The notes beneath the pieces are model-generated. The model worked only from the letters and a program-made list of their open reading frames with translations, had not been told where the DNA came from and did no database searches. Shown in pieces: positions 25,068 through 35,674 of a stretch of 64,000 nt of DNA. A program made the translations under genes and the position numbers. The stretch is from Enterococcus villorum (GTDB lineage Bacteria > Bacillota > Bacilli > Lactobacillales > Enterococcaceae): NCBI RefSeq assembly GCF_007990225.1, contig NZ_BJWF01000001.1:1-64000 (forward strand). Direction: 5' to 3'. Numbering within the stretch: the first letter of the stretch is position 1; each line of letters opens with the position of its first letter.

Positions 25068-26121
25068 ATGAAATACATCAATTTTTTATTGGTTGCTGTC
25101 GCTCTAATCGGAGGATCCTTACCGATAAGAGCAACAGCAACCAATAAACGAAAACAAGGAACCAAATTCACTTGTGGCAAAATCAAAGGAACCTGGTTGG
25201 GCTAATGTGAATCGGATTACACTCCAAGAAGAATTTTCTACTACAAATTCAGGAGTCATGAAACTTGCTGTTGGTGAAAAAATCACTGTTAAAGCAACCG
25301 TTGATTATTCAGGAGATAGTCAACCAATCTTACAATCGAGTGTTCAATTCGAAAATATTGATCCTGCTTTAAGCATCGAACATGATCCAAGTTCTCTTGT
25401 CATAAATCGAAGAAAAGCAAGTTTTTTCTTTACTATCACACTAACCCAACATTTAACACAGCCAGCATTATTTACAATCAAAGTTGCTGATCGTCATCCA
25501 GAAGATAATCAATACCTTACGCCGTACAGTCAAAGACAAGCAGTGGAAGGAGGAGCAAGTACTGGAAACAAAGATTCTACTGAACCAACAGATGAAGGAA
25601 AAACTGGTAGTTCCACATCAACATCAGAAGAAAAACCAAATTCAACTAACACCACGTCAGATGAAAATTTTGATACAACTGACACAACAACAGAAGAAAC
25701 ATCAGATTCAACTGACATGACGACAGAAGGAACACCAGACATCACTGATTCAACAACAGAAGAAACACCAGATTCAACTGACACGACAACAGATGGAACA
25801 CCAGATTCAGCTGATATAACGACAGAAGAGAAAAAAGAACCAATTGATATTACTTCAGAAGAAAGCAATTTGACTGAGGAGGCACACCGAATTTTAACCA
25901 ATAAAGAGAAATCAACGACAACAGATAGCGCATCAAAACTCTTGCTAAGTAAAAATGAAAACAAGCATGAAATAAACCATGATATTTTCTCTAACGAAGG
26001 TAACACATCGAAAACCGAGAGAAGGAGACAGTTACCACAAACGGCGGACAAAAATAATCCAGTTTTTATCTATGTAGGTTTTGCTACTATAGCTTATCTA
26101 ATATTTAGAATAAAAAAATAA
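25068..26121 (+). pseudogene. Sortase-anchored surface protein with signal peptide out of frame
   Basis: ATG 25068 (GGGGAGA upstream) encodes a clear signal peptide (MKYINFLLVAVALIGG, ending IRATA), but this frame stops after about 45 codons. The main frame, 315 residues from a GTG at 25174, has no signal peptide. It contains a beta-rich domain (residues 1-130), a long Thr/Glu/Ser repeat region (TTEETPDSTDTTT-like units, about 140-235), and a sorting signal LPQTA with hydrophobic segment and RIKK tail. Removing one A near 25139-25140 joins the two. The shift sits in one arm of a 23-nt inverted repeat. The type of surface protein is not recognised. Confidence 0.75.
25089..25144. repeat. Near-perfect inverted repeat inside the signal-peptide coding region
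   Basis: Arms of 23 nt (25089-25111 and 25122-25144) pair with only two mismatches; the outer 11 bp (TTGGTTGCTGT with ACAGCAACCAA) are perfect. The 10-nt loop contains the palindrome AGGATCCT. The frameshift of the surface protein lies in the right arm. Confidence 0.9.
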
Positions 26122-26170
26122 TTCTTTGAAAAGGTAACCCACTTATTGATTGTTTACCATAAATATTTAT

Positions 26171-26207
26171 CAAATAAAGCCCTCTATTCAATAGAGGGCT
26201 TTATTTG
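26171..26207. terminator. Bidirectional terminator after the surface protein gene
   Basis: A long perfect stem (CAAATAAAGCCCTCTAT with its complement), with T-rich flanks on both strands. Confidence 0.9.
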
Positions 26208-26297
26208 TTCTAATTTTTCTCCTGATAGATATTTCTTAAGGAAAATAATTTTTTCATATTAGTATTAAAAGAATAGGAGGAAAAGTCTTAAAAGATG

Positions 26298-27323
26298 TCA
26301 TTCCTTCAATGGATGGTTAGGTATTTCTTTCACTTTTAGTACATCTAAAAAGAAAGTAAAAATAGGGATACCGACGATTAATCCCCAAACACCTAAGAAA
26401 CGTTTACTAAGCAATAAGACGATAAAGGTGTAAAAAATGGGTAATTCCGTTTTACTAGACATCAGTTTTGGGTTCAAAACGTAAGATTCAATTAAATGGA
26501 CGATCAAAATGGTTAACAATATATAAACAACGTCTTTGATGCCACCTTGTGAGTAAGCAATGAAGGATAAAGGGACACAAGAGACGATAACACCAGCAAC
26601 TGGTATCAGACTCAAAATAAAAATCATAATTGCTAAACTTAATAACTGATGGAACCCAAAAGCAGCTAAGGCAATCGTCGTTAGCAAAGTATTTAACAAT
26701 GCAATAATAAATTGCGCTTCTAACACTAATCCAAATGTATTAACAAATTTATCAGCGAAATAATAGATATCCTGGAAAAACCAAGCAAATTCCCCTTTTA
26801 GAAATAGTTTTGAAAAGACAATGGTTTTTTTCTTTTCAATCATAAAAAAGAAACTTAAAATAAAGGACATCGTAAAAGCAACTGCTAATTTTCCAACATC
26901 TTGCAAGTAACCTAACGCAATAGACGCACCATTTTGTAATTGTTCAAAAAAGTCATTTCTTTCAATATAAGTGTGAATATACTGTAATACCGGATCAGCA
27001 TCTTTTGGTTGGTGCTCATAAAAATTAATGACCGATTGAATCATATCAACCGTTTGATGGATCAGAAGCGGTACATAGATCGTTAACGCCAAATAAATCA
27101 AATAAACAACCAAGGCATAAACCAGTATAGTTAATACACCTGTAGGAATTTTGATAAAACGTTGGATGATGTGCACTAAATGAATCATTAAGTAAGTAAA
27201 AATAAACGTCAGTAAAATGGTGGTAATCATGCTTTTTACTAGAAAAAGAACCACAATAATGGATAAGAGAACAGTCATGCGGCGAATTTTTTCATTCGTG
27301 ATAAAACGCTGGTAAACGGACAA
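26298..27323 (-). CDS. AI-2E family transporter
   Basis: A 341-residue membrane protein of the AI-2E (PF01594, PerM-like) family with about eight helices and a long extracellular loop (about 95-150). Family signatures are FSFILSFFFMIEKK-like in the middle and LIPVAGVIVSCVP near the C-terminus. Substrates of this family vary (AI-2, ions); the one here is unknown. A TTG at 27338 gives five more residues, but then GGAGG would lie inside the gene. The TTG at 27323, 8 nt after GGAGG, is a better start. Confidence 0.82.
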   Translation of the reverse strand: MSVYQRFITNEKIRRMTVLLSIIVVLFLVKSMITTILLTFIFTYLMIHLVHIIQRFIKIPTGVLTILVYALVVYLIYLALTIYVPLLIHQTVDMIQSVINFYEHQPKDADPVLQYIHTYIERNDFFEQLQNGASIALGYLQDVGKLAVAFTMSFILSFFFMIEKKKTIVFSKLFLKGEFAWFFQDIYYFADKFVNTFGLVLEAQFIIALLNTLLTTIALAAFGFHQLLSLAIMIFILSLIPVAGVIVSCVPLSFIAYSQGGIKDVVYILLTILIVHLIESYVLNPKLMSSKTELPIFYTFIVLLLSKRFLGVWGLIVGIPIFTFFLDVLKVKEIPNHPLKE

Positions 27324-27391
27324 ATCAATAACCTCCAATAATTAAGTGATAGCATACATAATTGATTATAAGTCGGAAGACAGTAATTAGA

Positions 27392-27438
27392 AAGAAAAAA
27401 ATAAGACTACTAACGAGAATCGACCGTCAGTAGTCTTA
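27392..27438 (-). terminator. Terminator after ohrR
   Basis: AAGACTACT and AGTAGTCTT form the stem, with a T run on the minus strand. Confidence 0.8.
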
Positions 27439-27449
27439 AGGACTAATTT

Positions 27450-27890
27450 TTATTGATTTTTGCGAAAATTACCAAGCATTTTTTTGGTTAGTTTTTGCAA
27501 AAGAACCAGTTCATCTTCTTCTAGTGGCAAATAAGCTAAAATTTTAGCTGGGATATCCTTTGCTTTTGGTTCTAAAGCTTGACCTTTAGAGCTGAGAGAA
27601 AGGATCGTGATACGTTCGTCTGAAGTATCTCTTTTTCGTTGTAATAACCCTTTGTCTGCCATTTTTTTGACAACTGGGGTTAAGGTACCAGAATCTAAAC
27701 AAAGCAGATTTCCTAACTCTTTCATTGTAAGTTGTTTATTTTCCCACAGCACAAGCATGACTAAGTATTGCGTATAAGTCAATCCTAAAGGTTTTAACAA
27801 AGGAGTATAGTATTTAATGATTTCTTTAGAGGTGGCATACAAAGGAAAGCACAATTGGTTTTCTAAATATAATTCTTCCATTTTATCCAC
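27450..27890 (-). CDS. ohrR: OhrR, organic peroxide-sensing MarR-family repressor
   Basis: A 146-residue MarR-family protein. The peroxide-sensing Cys14 lies in ENQLCFPLYATSKEI, the N-terminal signature of OhrR, followed by a winged helix (LTMKELGNLLCLDSGTLTPVVKKM). Oxidation of this Cys by organic peroxides releases DNA. It lies 49 bp after ohr in the same direction. Its operator is the tandem palindrome before ohr at 28380. Confidence 0.93.
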   Translation of the reverse strand: MDKMEELYLENQLCFPLYATSKEIIKYYTPLLKPLGLTYTQYLVMLVLWENKQLTMKELGNLLCLDSGTLTPVVKKMADKGLLQRKRDTSDERITILSLSSKGQALEPKAKDIPAKILAYLPLEEDELVLLQKLTKKMLGNFRKNQ

Positions 27891-27939
27891 CTCATTTCTT
27901 TTATTCCCTTGCTAGCATAGCTGAATTTTACTAAAAAGT

Positions 27940-28350
27940 CTAGCCTTCAACAGCTGTTAGTGTCACTTCAATATTTCCTGCCGTTGCTTTTGAATATGGA
28001 CATACTTTGTGAGCTGCTTCAAGTAATGCTTGTGTCTCTTCTAACGAAAGACCTTCAATGTGACCTTCAATTTCAACACCTAAAACAAAACTCATTTCAC
28101 TTTCAGCGTATAATGAAACTTGTGCACTGATCGTTGAAGCTCCAGGGATATTTTTTTGTTGTTTGATCAAATCTAATGCACTGTTAAAACAAGCGCTAAA
28201 TCCAGCTGCAAAAAGTTGTTCTGGATTTGTTGCATCAGCAACACGACGTCCAGGTGCCGCAATATTTAATTCAAATGAATGATCAGGGCTATGAACTTCT
28301 CCAGAACGGCCACCAGTATTAATCATTTTTGTAGAATACATTTTTTTCAT
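27940..28350 (-). CDS. ohr: Organic hydroperoxide resistance protein Ohr
   Basis: A 136-residue OsmC/Ohr-type thiol peroxidase. The two catalytic cysteines are Cys54 (GFSACFNSAL) and Cys117 (HKVCPYSKAT). It reduces organic hydroperoxides using lipoylated proteins in known members. ATG 28350 is chosen (GAGGAGTG upstream); a GTG at 28359 lies within that ribosome site. Confidence 0.95.
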   Translation of the reverse strand: MKKMYSTKMINTGGRSGEVHSPDHSFELNIAAPGRRVADATNPEQLFAAGFSACFNSALDLIKQQKNIPGASTISAQVSLYAESEMSFVLGVEIEGHIEGLSLEETQALLEAAHKVCPYSKATAGNIEVTLTAVEG

Positions 28351-28379
28351 AAGAAACACTCCTCTAATTATTTATTTTA

Positions 28380-28412
28380 CACAATTATATTGTACACAAT
28401 TTAATTGTGTAA
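28380..28412 (-). promoter_or_regulatory. Tandem OhrR operator upstream of ohr
   Basis: Two adjacent palindromes, ACAATTATATTGT (28381-28393) and ACACAATTTAATTGTGT (28395-28411), match the layout of the B. subtilis OhrR operator (repeated TACAATTNAATTGTA). Confidence 0.8.
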
Positions 28413-28461
28413 TGCAAATAAATAGTTTATCATTTAATGAATTTCGAAATAACAAGCAATA

Positions 28462-28514
28462 CTAAAAAACAAGCGAGAAGACACGAAAAGAAAATAGTGT
28501 GTCACTCGCTTGTT
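28462..28514 (-). terminator. Hairpin with minus-strand T run downstream of the YitT gene
   Basis: AACAAGCGAG and CTCGCTTGTT pair (10 bp) and are followed on the minus strand by a T run. The 230 bp between it and the YitT gene contain no recognised feature. Confidence 0.65.
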
Positions 28515-28741
28515 TAGAAACTGTCCAATAACAAACAGTTTCATAGGAGGTTAAAAAGTATAAAAAGGGAAATACGAAATGAAAAAACTTGGGCTACCAT
28601 TAGGATAGAAAATGAACCTTAAAGTAAACATAAAGTAGACTATTTATCTAAAATAATCCATGCTTATTTTAGTCAACCTTTCATCAAATGGATAAAAAAG
28701 AATCGGTTAGCTAAAATGGTGAATTATTTTTATTCCCTATC

Positions 28742-29590
28742 TTACTCAATTGGATGATACGTAAATCCACTTCCGGTTACCTCAGCTACACTGCTAACAA
28801 TCACAAAGGCTGTTGGATCAATTTCTTCAATGATTGGTTTGATTTTTGAAAATTCATGATCGGTAACTACAATTAATAGAACTTCTTTTGATTTCCGATT
28901 GTAGCCACCTTTTGCTTCTAGTAATGTAAGACCACGTCCAATTTCTGCACTTAATCGTTGACGTATTTCTTCCAAATAATTCTCACTCATGACCATAAGC
29001 GATTTTTTCCGATTCATACCGGTTTCAATATACGTCATGACAATAGAGGTGATGACGATGGAAAGAATAGCATATAAAAATTCTTCAAATCCAAAAATAA
29101 ATAAATTAAGTGAGACTACAAATGCATCAGTCACTAACAAGCCAATAGAAGTATTTAGATGAAAATACTTTTTAAAAATCAGTGGAGGGATAGTTGTACC
29201 TCCACTAGAAGAATTATTTTTATATAAAATCGCTACTCCAAGAGCAAATATAGCGCTACCAAAGATAACTGATAATAATCGGTCAGGTGTCACCATGGTT
29301 TCAGGTATGAGGGCGATAATCAACGGGAAAACAAGGCTTCCAAAAAGTACCTTAAAAAAAGGCTTTTTCCCAAGAAAAACTAGCGCTAACACTAACATTA
29401 CACTATTTAACACTAATATAACCAGCGCTCGATTAAAACCAAAAGCTGATTCTAAAAGAATACCTAAACCACTCACACCACCAGCGGCAATATGGTGAGG
29501 ACCTAAAAACATGTTGATACTCACACCTAAAATTGTTAAAGCAAATACTATTTTTGTATAAATCCAAGTAATTGATTTGATTTGTTTCAT
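28742..29590 (-). CDS. YitT family membrane protein
   Basis: A 282-residue protein with five or six N-terminal helices (YitT/DUF161, with NMFLGPHHIAAGGVSGLGIL and NSSSGGTTIPPLIFKKYF) and a cytoplasmic DUF2179 domain (about 200-282). Several paralogues are usual in Firmicutes and the function is unknown; small-molecule transport is a guess based on topology. It has no close operon partner. Confidence 0.9.
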   Translation of the reverse strand: MKQIKSITWIYTKIVFALTILGVSINMFLGPHHIAAGGVSGLGILLESAFGFNRALVILVLNSVMLVLALVFLGKKPFFKVLFGSLVFPLIIALIPETMVTPDRLLSVIFGSAIFALGVAILYKNNSSSGGTTIPPLIFKKYFHLNTSIGLLVTDAFVVSLNLFIFGFEEFLYAILSIVITSIVMTYIETGMNRKKSLMVMSENYLEEIRQRLSAEIGRGLTLLEAKGGYNRKSKEVLLIVVTDHEFSKIKPIIEEIDPTAFVIVSSVAEVTGSGFTYHPIE

Positions 29591-29675
29591 TTATTCACAT
29601 CCATTAATTATTTTATTCTAATATTCTAGCTATTTTTTCATTATAACGTATTTTTGTTCATAAGTTAATAGATAT

Positions 29676-29706
29676 TTAAAAACAAAGTTAGGTATAGCTA
29701 ACTTTG
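29676..29706 (-). terminator. Terminator candidate downstream of the thioesterase gene
   Basis: CAAAGTTAG and CTAACTTTG form a 9-bp stem followed by a T run on the minus strand, about 140 bp after the thioesterase stop. Confidence 0.6.
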
Positions 29707-29848
29707 CTCATGATTTTTATTATTTTACTTGTTTTTCAAATTTTATTTGCTTTTTTATTAATTAGGAATAGGTAAGACAGCTCCATATACCAAACAAAGA
29801 GAAGCATTGCCACGATAAAAGGCACGTATTGTTAAAAAATATCTATTC

Positions 29849-30214
29849 TTATCCTTTGACCGTTAAAGTGCAAGAGCCATTTGCTACGATTGTTTCTCCA
29901 TCTAAATAAACTTCAGCTGTCCAAAATTGAATTGCTCGACCAATTTTAACAGGCTGTGCAACTACTCGTAACTGCCCCGTTTGAGCTTTATTTAAATGAT
30001 TGACATGTAAATCTAAACCAATCGCAACTTGTGAAGCTGTAAGATGTTGATTGGCACCAATACTACAAGCTGTTTCGATCAATACACCACTAATCCCTCC
30101 ATGAAGATAACCAAACGGTTGGTGGTGTATTTTTGAAAGAGGTAATAACAGTTCCACACGTTCTTTAGATACGTAAGAAGTTTCGATTTTTAAATAATCA
30201 ATTAAGTTCATCAT
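29849..30214 (-). CDS. menI: Hotdog-fold thioesterase, probable DHNA-CoA hydrolase
   Basis: A 121-residue PaaI/YbgC-type hotdog thioesterase. The signature HHQPFGYLHGGISGVLIETA carries the conserved His-Gly-Gly and catalytic acid. It is divergent from menB, so the likely role is hydrolysis of 1,4-dihydroxy-2-naphthoyl-CoA in menaquinone synthesis; this assignment rests on family plus position. ATG 30214 is chosen because AAGGAA lies 8 nt upstream; earlier in-frame ATGs lack a ribosome site. Confidence 0.8.
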   Translation of the reverse strand: MMNLIDYLKIETSYVSKERVELLLPLSKIHHQPFGYLHGGISGVLIETACSIGANQHLTASQVAIGLDLHVNHLNKAQTGQLRVVAQPVKIGRAIQFWTAEVYLDGETIVANGSCTLTVKG

Positions 30215-30337
30215 TTGTCGCATTCCTTTTTTCATTTTTTGAATAGTATAACAGAAAAAGAAAAAAAATATAAAATAACAAATGTTTCCTTTTTCTTTTG
30301 TGTATAATAAGGATGTTCGAATTAAAGGAGGAAATAT

Positions 30338-31153
30338 ATGAGAGAGTGGAAAACAATCAAGCAGTATGAAGAAATTTTATTTGAAAAGTATGGAAAAATA
30401 GCCAAAATAACTATTAATCGTCCGCAGGTGCACAACGCTTTTACACCTAAAACAGTTTTTGAGATGATTGAAGCTTTTTCAATTTGTCGAGATCGTCAAG
30501 ATATCGGTGTGATTATTTTAACAGGAGCAGGAGATCAAGCTTTTTGTTCTGGTGGCGATCAAAAAGTCAGAGGAAATGGCGGCTATGTTGGGGAAGATCA
30601 AATCCCTCGTTTAAATGTTCTAGACCTTCAACGATTAATTCGCGTGATCCCTAAACCCGTGATTGCTATGGTAAAAGGTTGGTCGATTGGTGGTGGTAAT
30701 GTATTACAACTTGTGTGTGATATCACAATCGCTGCTGAAAATGCTAAATTTGGGCAAACAGGACCTAATGTAGGTAGCTTTGATGGGGGCTATGGCTCTG
30801 GTTACTTAGCTCGCGTAATTGGACATAAAAAAGCCAAAGAAGTATGGTTTATGACGAAACAGTATTCCGCAAGTGAGGCTTTAGCGATGAATTGGATCAA
30901 TACTGTCGTTCCTTTAGATACAATTGAAGACGTCACTATTGAATGGGCAGAAGAAATGTTGAAAAAAAGCCCCTTAGCGCTACGAATGATCAAAGCCTCA
31001 TTAAATGCTGACACAGATGGTTTAGCAGGTATTCAACAACTAGCAGGTGATGCTACTTTACTATATTATACGATGGATGAAGCACAAGAAGGTCGAGATG
31101 CATTTAAAGAAAAACGAGAACCTGATTTTGATCAATTCCCAAAATTTCCGTAA
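30338..31153 (+). CDS. menB: 1,4-dihydroxy-2-naphthoyl-CoA synthase
   Basis: A 271-residue crotonase-fold enzyme that closes the second ring of naphthoquinone. Family segments are [49 protein letters not shown] and [19 protein letters not shown]. The length is normal and the gene is intact. AAAGGAGG precedes the ATG and a TATAAT lies at 30303-30308. It is the first gene of menBEFDHC. Confidence 0.95.
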   Translation: MREWKTIKQYEEILFEKYGKIAKITINRPQVHNAFTPKTVFEMIEAFSICRDRQDIGVIILTGAGDQAFCSGGDQKVRGNGGYVGEDQIPRLNVLDLQRLIRVIPKPVIAMVKGWSIGGGNVLQLVCDITIAAENAKFGQTGPNVGSFDGGYGSGYLARVIGHKKAKEVWFMTKQYSASEALAMNWINTVVPLDTIEDVTIEWAEEMLKKSPLALRMIKASLNADTDGLAGIQQLAGDATLLYYTMDEAQEGRDAFKEKREPDFDQFPKFP

Positions 31154-32627
31154 CAAGCAACCAAAAAGTTGGTTACAAAGACAAGCTTTGCTTCATCCAA
31201 ACCATTTAGCGTTTACTTCAAATAATTGTCAGTTCACTTTTAGTGAACTAAATCACTATATACAAAAATATGTTTCTTTTTTTCAAGAAGAAATGAAAAA
31301 CCAGAATAAAGAATATAAAAGAGTGGCTATTTTAAGCAACAACCACCCAAAAATGTACTTCACTATCTTAGCATTATGGGAACTAGGAATAGAGGTACAG
31401 CTACTAAATACACGATTAACTAAAGAAGAGTTAATGTATCAGCTAAAAGATGCAAATACACACTTACTGATTACCGAACTTTATGAAAAGACAGAAATCA
31501 GGACCACCCTTCTTTCGTTTCCAAAAAGCGAAGAGTTGAAAAATATAATGGAAGGACATTTTATTGATCTTGGATATCAAGATGAACATATCGCTTCGAT
31601 CATGTATACATCTGGTACGACAGGAAAACCCAAAGGCGTTCCCCAAACATTTGGAAACCATAAAGCCAGTAGTCTAGCTACACAAAAGAGTATGAATATA
31701 AACTCTGGAGAAAGTTGGCTTTGCTGTGTTCCTTTATATCATATTAGTGGTTTGTCGATTCTCTTACGTTCTTTAGTTTTAGGTATTGGTGTGCATTTAT
31801 GTGAAAATTTTGATCCAAAAAAAGTCAACCAATTCATTCTAGAAAGTAAAGTAAATTATCTCTCACTGGTAACAAAAATGTTAAGAGAATTAATCGCTTA
31901 CGTTTCAATAAATGGGTACCCAGAACATTTTAAGCAGATTTTACTTGGCGGGGGACCAGTAGAGTTATCTCTTCTTGAAACATGCAAAAAAAACAATTTA
32001 TCTGTCATGTTTTCTTATGGAATGACTGAAACATGTGCGCAAGTGGTTGCTGGTCAGAACAAGTTAAGCACCGAGAAAAAAGGAACTGTAGGCAAGCCAC
32101 TTTTTCATGTCCAACTAAAAATCAAAGAAGCAAGTCAACCTTATGAAGCAGGAGAAATTCTTTTGAAGGGGCCTTCCATTGTCACTCGTTATTTGAATGA
32201 CCGAGAAAAAGCTTGTTGGAATGACGATGGTTGGTTTAGTACGGGAGATTGGGGTTACTTAGATCGTGATGGGGACTTATTTATTCTTAGTCGAATGAGC
32301 GAGCGAATTATTTCAGGAGGAGAAAATATTTATCCTTCAGAGATCGAAACGGTATTTTTGAAAAGTAAAAAAGTGGCAGAAGCTATTGTTGTAGGGAAAA
32401 AAGATGCCATATGGGGGCAACGTCCAGTGGCTTACATTAAATTACAAAAAATGTCAACGTTAACTCATATGGAGATCCAGGAACTCTTGCAATTTCTTGC
32501 TCCGTATAAACATCCGGATGAAATTTTTATCGTCCATGAGATACCTAAAACAGCTTCAGGAAAAACTTTAAAAAGACTTTTTTTAACAGAAGAAAGAGTG
32601 AATTATATTGACTACCAGCTTAGATAA
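31098..32627 (+). CDS. menE: o-Succinylbenzoate-CoA ligase
   Basis: A 509-residue (from ATG 31098) acyl-CoA synthetase of the ANL superfamily. The P-loop is [15 protein letters not shown], with later motifs [27 protein letters not shown] and the C-terminal [10 protein letters not shown]. It activates o-succinylbenzoate in menaquinone synthesis. The homologous part begins at [17 protein letters not shown], about 22 codons after that ATG and beyond the menB stop, where no ATG, GTG or TTG with a ribosome site exists. So either the start overlaps menB by 56 bp (AGAAGG at 31087-31092) or the original start codon has been lost. Confidence 0.8.
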   Translation: MHLKKNENLILINSQNFRNKQPKSWLQRQALLHPNHLAFTSNNCQFTFSELNHYIQKYVSFFQEEMKNQNKEYKRVAILSNNHPKMYFTILALWELGIEVQLLNTRLTKEELMYQLKDANTHLLITELYEKTEIRTTLLSFPKSEELKNIMEGHFIDLGYQDEHIASIMYTSGTTGKPKGVPQTFGNHKASSLATQKSMNINSGESWLCCVPLYHISGLSILLRSLVLGIGVHLCENFDPKKVNQFILESKVNYLSLVTKMLRELIAYVSINGYPEHFKQILLGGGPVELSLLETCKKNNLSVMFSYGMTETCAQVVAGQNKLSTEKKGTVGKPLFHVQLKIKEASQPYEAGEILLKGPSIVTRYLNDREKACWNDDGWFSTGDWGYLDRDGDLFILSRMSERIISGGENIYPSEIETVFLKSKKVAEAIVVGKKDAIWGQRPVAYIKLQKMSTLTHMEIQELLQFLAPYKHPDEIFIVHEIPKTASGKTLKRLFLTEERVNYIDYQLR

Positions 32628-33968
32628 TTTAAAGCTAACAAATGTACCTAAAGAATCCTATTTGAGCTATAGTTTTGAAGTGCCTTACGAACCGTTGGAA
32701 CATATTTTTGCTAAAACTACTGAATTAAAAGGTCAACGTTTTTTTGGCAAACACCCGATCGTCAGTTTGGCTTACTAGGGATTGGTCAAAATCTAATTAA
32801 AGAAAAAAGGAGCTGGTCTACAACAGACGTGATTGAAACAAAGAAAGAGTTTTTAAAAAAACTTTTATTTGTAGGAGATAAACAAGTTTCTCCGATCCTC
32901 TTTGGTGGACTGCCCTTTGATGCGAATAATAGGAAAAATGAAGTGATGTGGGGAGGGCTAGAAGAAGGTCATTTTATTTTACCAACTATCTTATTCAAAC
33001 AAAAACATCAACGATTAGAAGTTGTTTTAACAGTAAAAAACCACTTTGAAACTTTAAAAAAACTCGAGTATGCATTCACTGAAAAGATCACTCAAGTAAA
33101 TGAGATACTAAAAAGAAGTATCCCAACTTTTTTTAAAGGTCAAATAGATAGTGAATGTGAAAGACATGTACCTGAATTTTTACAGGCAGTAAAAGAAACC
33201 GTCCAATGCGTTTCAGACCCTAAAGAAATACTAAAGAAAGTCGTATTGGCTAGACAGCTTCAAATCAAAGGATCTTCAATTTCGACTGAAAGAATTTTAT
33301 TTCACTTGATTCAGCAACAACCAAACACTTATCGTTTTGTCCTAGAAAAAAAAGAAAAAACTTTTATAGGTGCGACACCAGAACGATTAATTCAAGCGAC
33401 GAATACTCATTTTTTGACAGCTAGTATCGCTGGATCAACGACTCGTGGATCAACTGAAAAAGAAGACCAAACCCTAGGAGAAAACCTTTTAAAAGACTTT
33501 AAAAACCTCTCTGAACATCAATTAGTTGTGGATCGATTATCCAAGCAGATGACCTCATTTATTGATGGAAATCTAGTCATTTCTAGTAAAAGTCTTTTAA
33601 AAAACCGTGATATTCAACACCTCCATCTTACTTTGAAGGGACTTCGTAAGAAAGAAATATCATTTTTAGAAGCGGTAAAAGAACTTCATCCCTCACCAGC
33701 TTTAGGAGGGGAACCAAAACAACTAGCAATGGATTGGTTAGCCGAAAAAGAACTTTCTGGAAGAGGGTTATATGGCGGTCCGATTGGCTGGTGTGAGGTT
33801 GTTGATGATATCGGTGAGTTCGCTGTTGGCATCCGTTCTGGTGTTGTGGATTCGTCAGGTGCACTTTTATATGCTGGTTGTGGCATTGTCAAAGATTCAA
33901 CACCAGAAGCTGAATATGCAGAAACGGCTTTGAAATTTCAACCAATGCTTAGAGGAGTAAAGGAATGA
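32608..33968 (+). pseudogene. menF: Isochorismate synthase, frameshifted
   Basis: The intact part (frame through 32829-33968) has the chorismate-binding core (KVVLARQLQIKG, LTASIAGSTTRGS, HPSPALGGEP, AVGIRSGVV). The N-terminus starts at TTG 32608, overlapping menE by 20 bp, and reads [17 protein letters not shown] up to GQRFF, then leaves the frame and stops at 32776. One extra T in the T7 run at 32739-32745 restores GQRFFWQTPDRQFGLLGIG and joins both parts into about 453 residues, the normal length. So one T appears deleted. The C-terminal core could only be made by internal initiation. Confidence 0.82.
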
Positions 33969-35674
33969 CAACGAAAAAAGAAACAACCGCCTATTTATTG
34001 GCTTTTATTCACGGACTAAAACAGAGTGGTTTAAAAGAGATAGTGATCAGTCCTGGTTCACGTTCTACACCCTTGGCATTACTAGTTTATCGTGATCCAA
34101 AAATCAAGTGTTACGTCAATGTTGACGAACGATCAGCAGCTTTTTTTGCGCTAGGATTAGCAAAAGGAACTGGTCAACCAGTGGGCTTACTTTATACTTC
34201 AGGAACAGCAGCAGCTAATTATTATCCAGCCATTTGTGAAGCAGAAGCTACTCAAGTTCCTTTAGTTGTCTTAACAGCGGATCGTCCACCAGAAGCTTTA
34301 GGAGTTGGAGCACCGCAAACCATGAATCAAAACAGCTTATATGGCAGTCATGTCAAAAAATACCTTGGAATGGCGGTTCCTGAAGCGGGTGAAACTTTTG
34401 AAAGATATAGTTTTTGGCATGGTTGTGAAAGTGTCTCAATTGCTAAAAAATCACCGAAAGGACCAGTCCATATCAATTTTCCTCTTCGTGAGCCTTTATT
34501 GCCAGACTTAACGCAAACATTTTCACGCACCTATAACAGAAAAGAAATAGAGCCAGAAAAGAATGGGAATTTAGAAGTTCCCGAGCTATCTTCTTGGTTA
34601 ACGAAAAAAGGCTTAATCATTGTAGGTAGAGAATTGACGATCGCACAAGCCAAACAGTTGCTTGAACTTTCTGAGATACTGGGCTGGCCGATCACTGGCG
34701 ATCCCTTATCGAATTTAAGTTCTTGTGCAAAAATAAGTAATAATTATCTCGCCCATACAGATTTAATTTTTTCAGCAAATAAGTTGGCTTCACCGGAAGT
34801 GATTTGGCAGTTTGGAAACTTACCATTAAGTAAGAATCTTATGCTTTATCTAAAACAGCAAGAGGTTTCTTATGTCCTAATTGATGAACGAGCTCAATGG
34901 AAAGACTGGCTACATTTAGGAAACTATTTTTTAACTATTGATCCAATGACATTTTGTGAAATCATTAAATCAGTTAAGAAGAGTTTACCTCATGCAACAT
35001 GCGACAAAAACTGGCTCATCGATTGGCAGGAAAAAAGTAAGAGAGCGCATCAAGTAATTGAGTCTATTTTAACACCAACTACTTTTAACGAAAGTAATGT
35101 AAGTAAACGACTATTTGATTTACTTAAACAAAATGAGACATTGTTTTTATCTAACAGTAATGCCATTCGTTTTATTGATCGCTTGGCTGAACCTGCAAAA
35201 CAGGCATTTTCAATTTATGGAAATCGTGGAGTAAATGGCATTGATGGAATTATCTCAACTGCTGCAGGCGTCTCTATGTCTAAAAAACACCATTTATTTT
35301 TATTAATAGGGGATTTAGCCCTTTTTCATGATATGAATGGTTTACAAATTGTGAAAGAATTAGAGTTATCAATAACTATCGTGGTTCTCAATAATAATGG
35401 CGGGGGAATTTTTTCTTTCCTTCCACAAAGTGAATTGGAGACATCACTTTTTGAACCTTTGTTTTCTACACCTCTGAATTTAGAATTAAAAAAAGTAGCA
35501 GATTTATATCATGGAAGCTATAAAAAACCACGATCAATGGGGGAATTTGAAGACATGATTCATCAGAGTAGAGAAAATTCCACGTGGACATTAATTGAAA
35601 TCTCAGGAACTCAAAAAGAGCCAGTTGACTGCTGGTACAAAATGGTGAAAGAATTTGGGAACAGTTATGACTAA
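33965..35674 (+). CDS. menD: SEPHCHC synthase MenD
   Basis: A 569-residue thiamine-diphosphate enzyme that joins 2-oxoglutarate and isochorismate. Family segments are ISPGSRSTPLAL, NVDERSAAFFALGLAKG, TSGTAAANYYPAICEA and the cofactor region LIGDLALFHDMNGL through NNNGGGIFSFLP. It is full length and intact. It overlaps menF by 4 bp (ATGA) and the menH start lies within its last codons. Confidence 0.95.
   Translation: MTTKKETTAYLLAFIHGLKQSGLKEIVISPGSRSTPLALLVYRDPKIKCYVNVDERSAAFFALGLAKGTGQPVGLLYTSGTAAANYYPAICEAEATQVPLVVLTADRPPEALGVGAPQTMNQNSLYGSHVKKYLGMAVPEAGETFERYSFWHGCESVSIAKKSPKGPVHINFPLREPLLPDLTQTFSRTYNRKEIEPEKNGNLEVPELSSWLTKKGLIIVGRELTIAQAKQLLELSEILGWPITGDPLSNLSSCAKISNNYLAHTDLIFSANKLASPEVIWQFGNLPLSKNLMLYLKQQEVSYVLIDERAQWKDWLHLGNYFLTIDPMTFCEIIKSVKKSLPHATCDKNWLIDWQEKSKRAHQVIESILTPTTFNESNVSKRLFDLLKQNETLFLSNSNAIRFIDRLAEPAKQAFSIYGNRGVNGIDGIISTAAGVSMSKKHHLFLLIGDLALFHDMNGLQIVKELELSITIVVLNNNGGGIFSFLPQSELETSLFEPLFSTPLNLELKKVADLYHGSYKKPRSMGEFEDMIHQSRENSTWTLIEISGTQKEPVDCWYKMVKEFGNSYD

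Noticed and set aside
25600-25860. CRISPR-like periodicity in the surface protein gene
   Set aside because: The repeats are degenerate codons of a Thr/Glu-rich wall-spanning region, in frame, without unique spacers.
25530-26051. 173-codon minus-strand frame within the surface protein gene
   Set aside because: It is a low-complexity mirror of the Thr/Ser/Glu repeats and shows no start signal.
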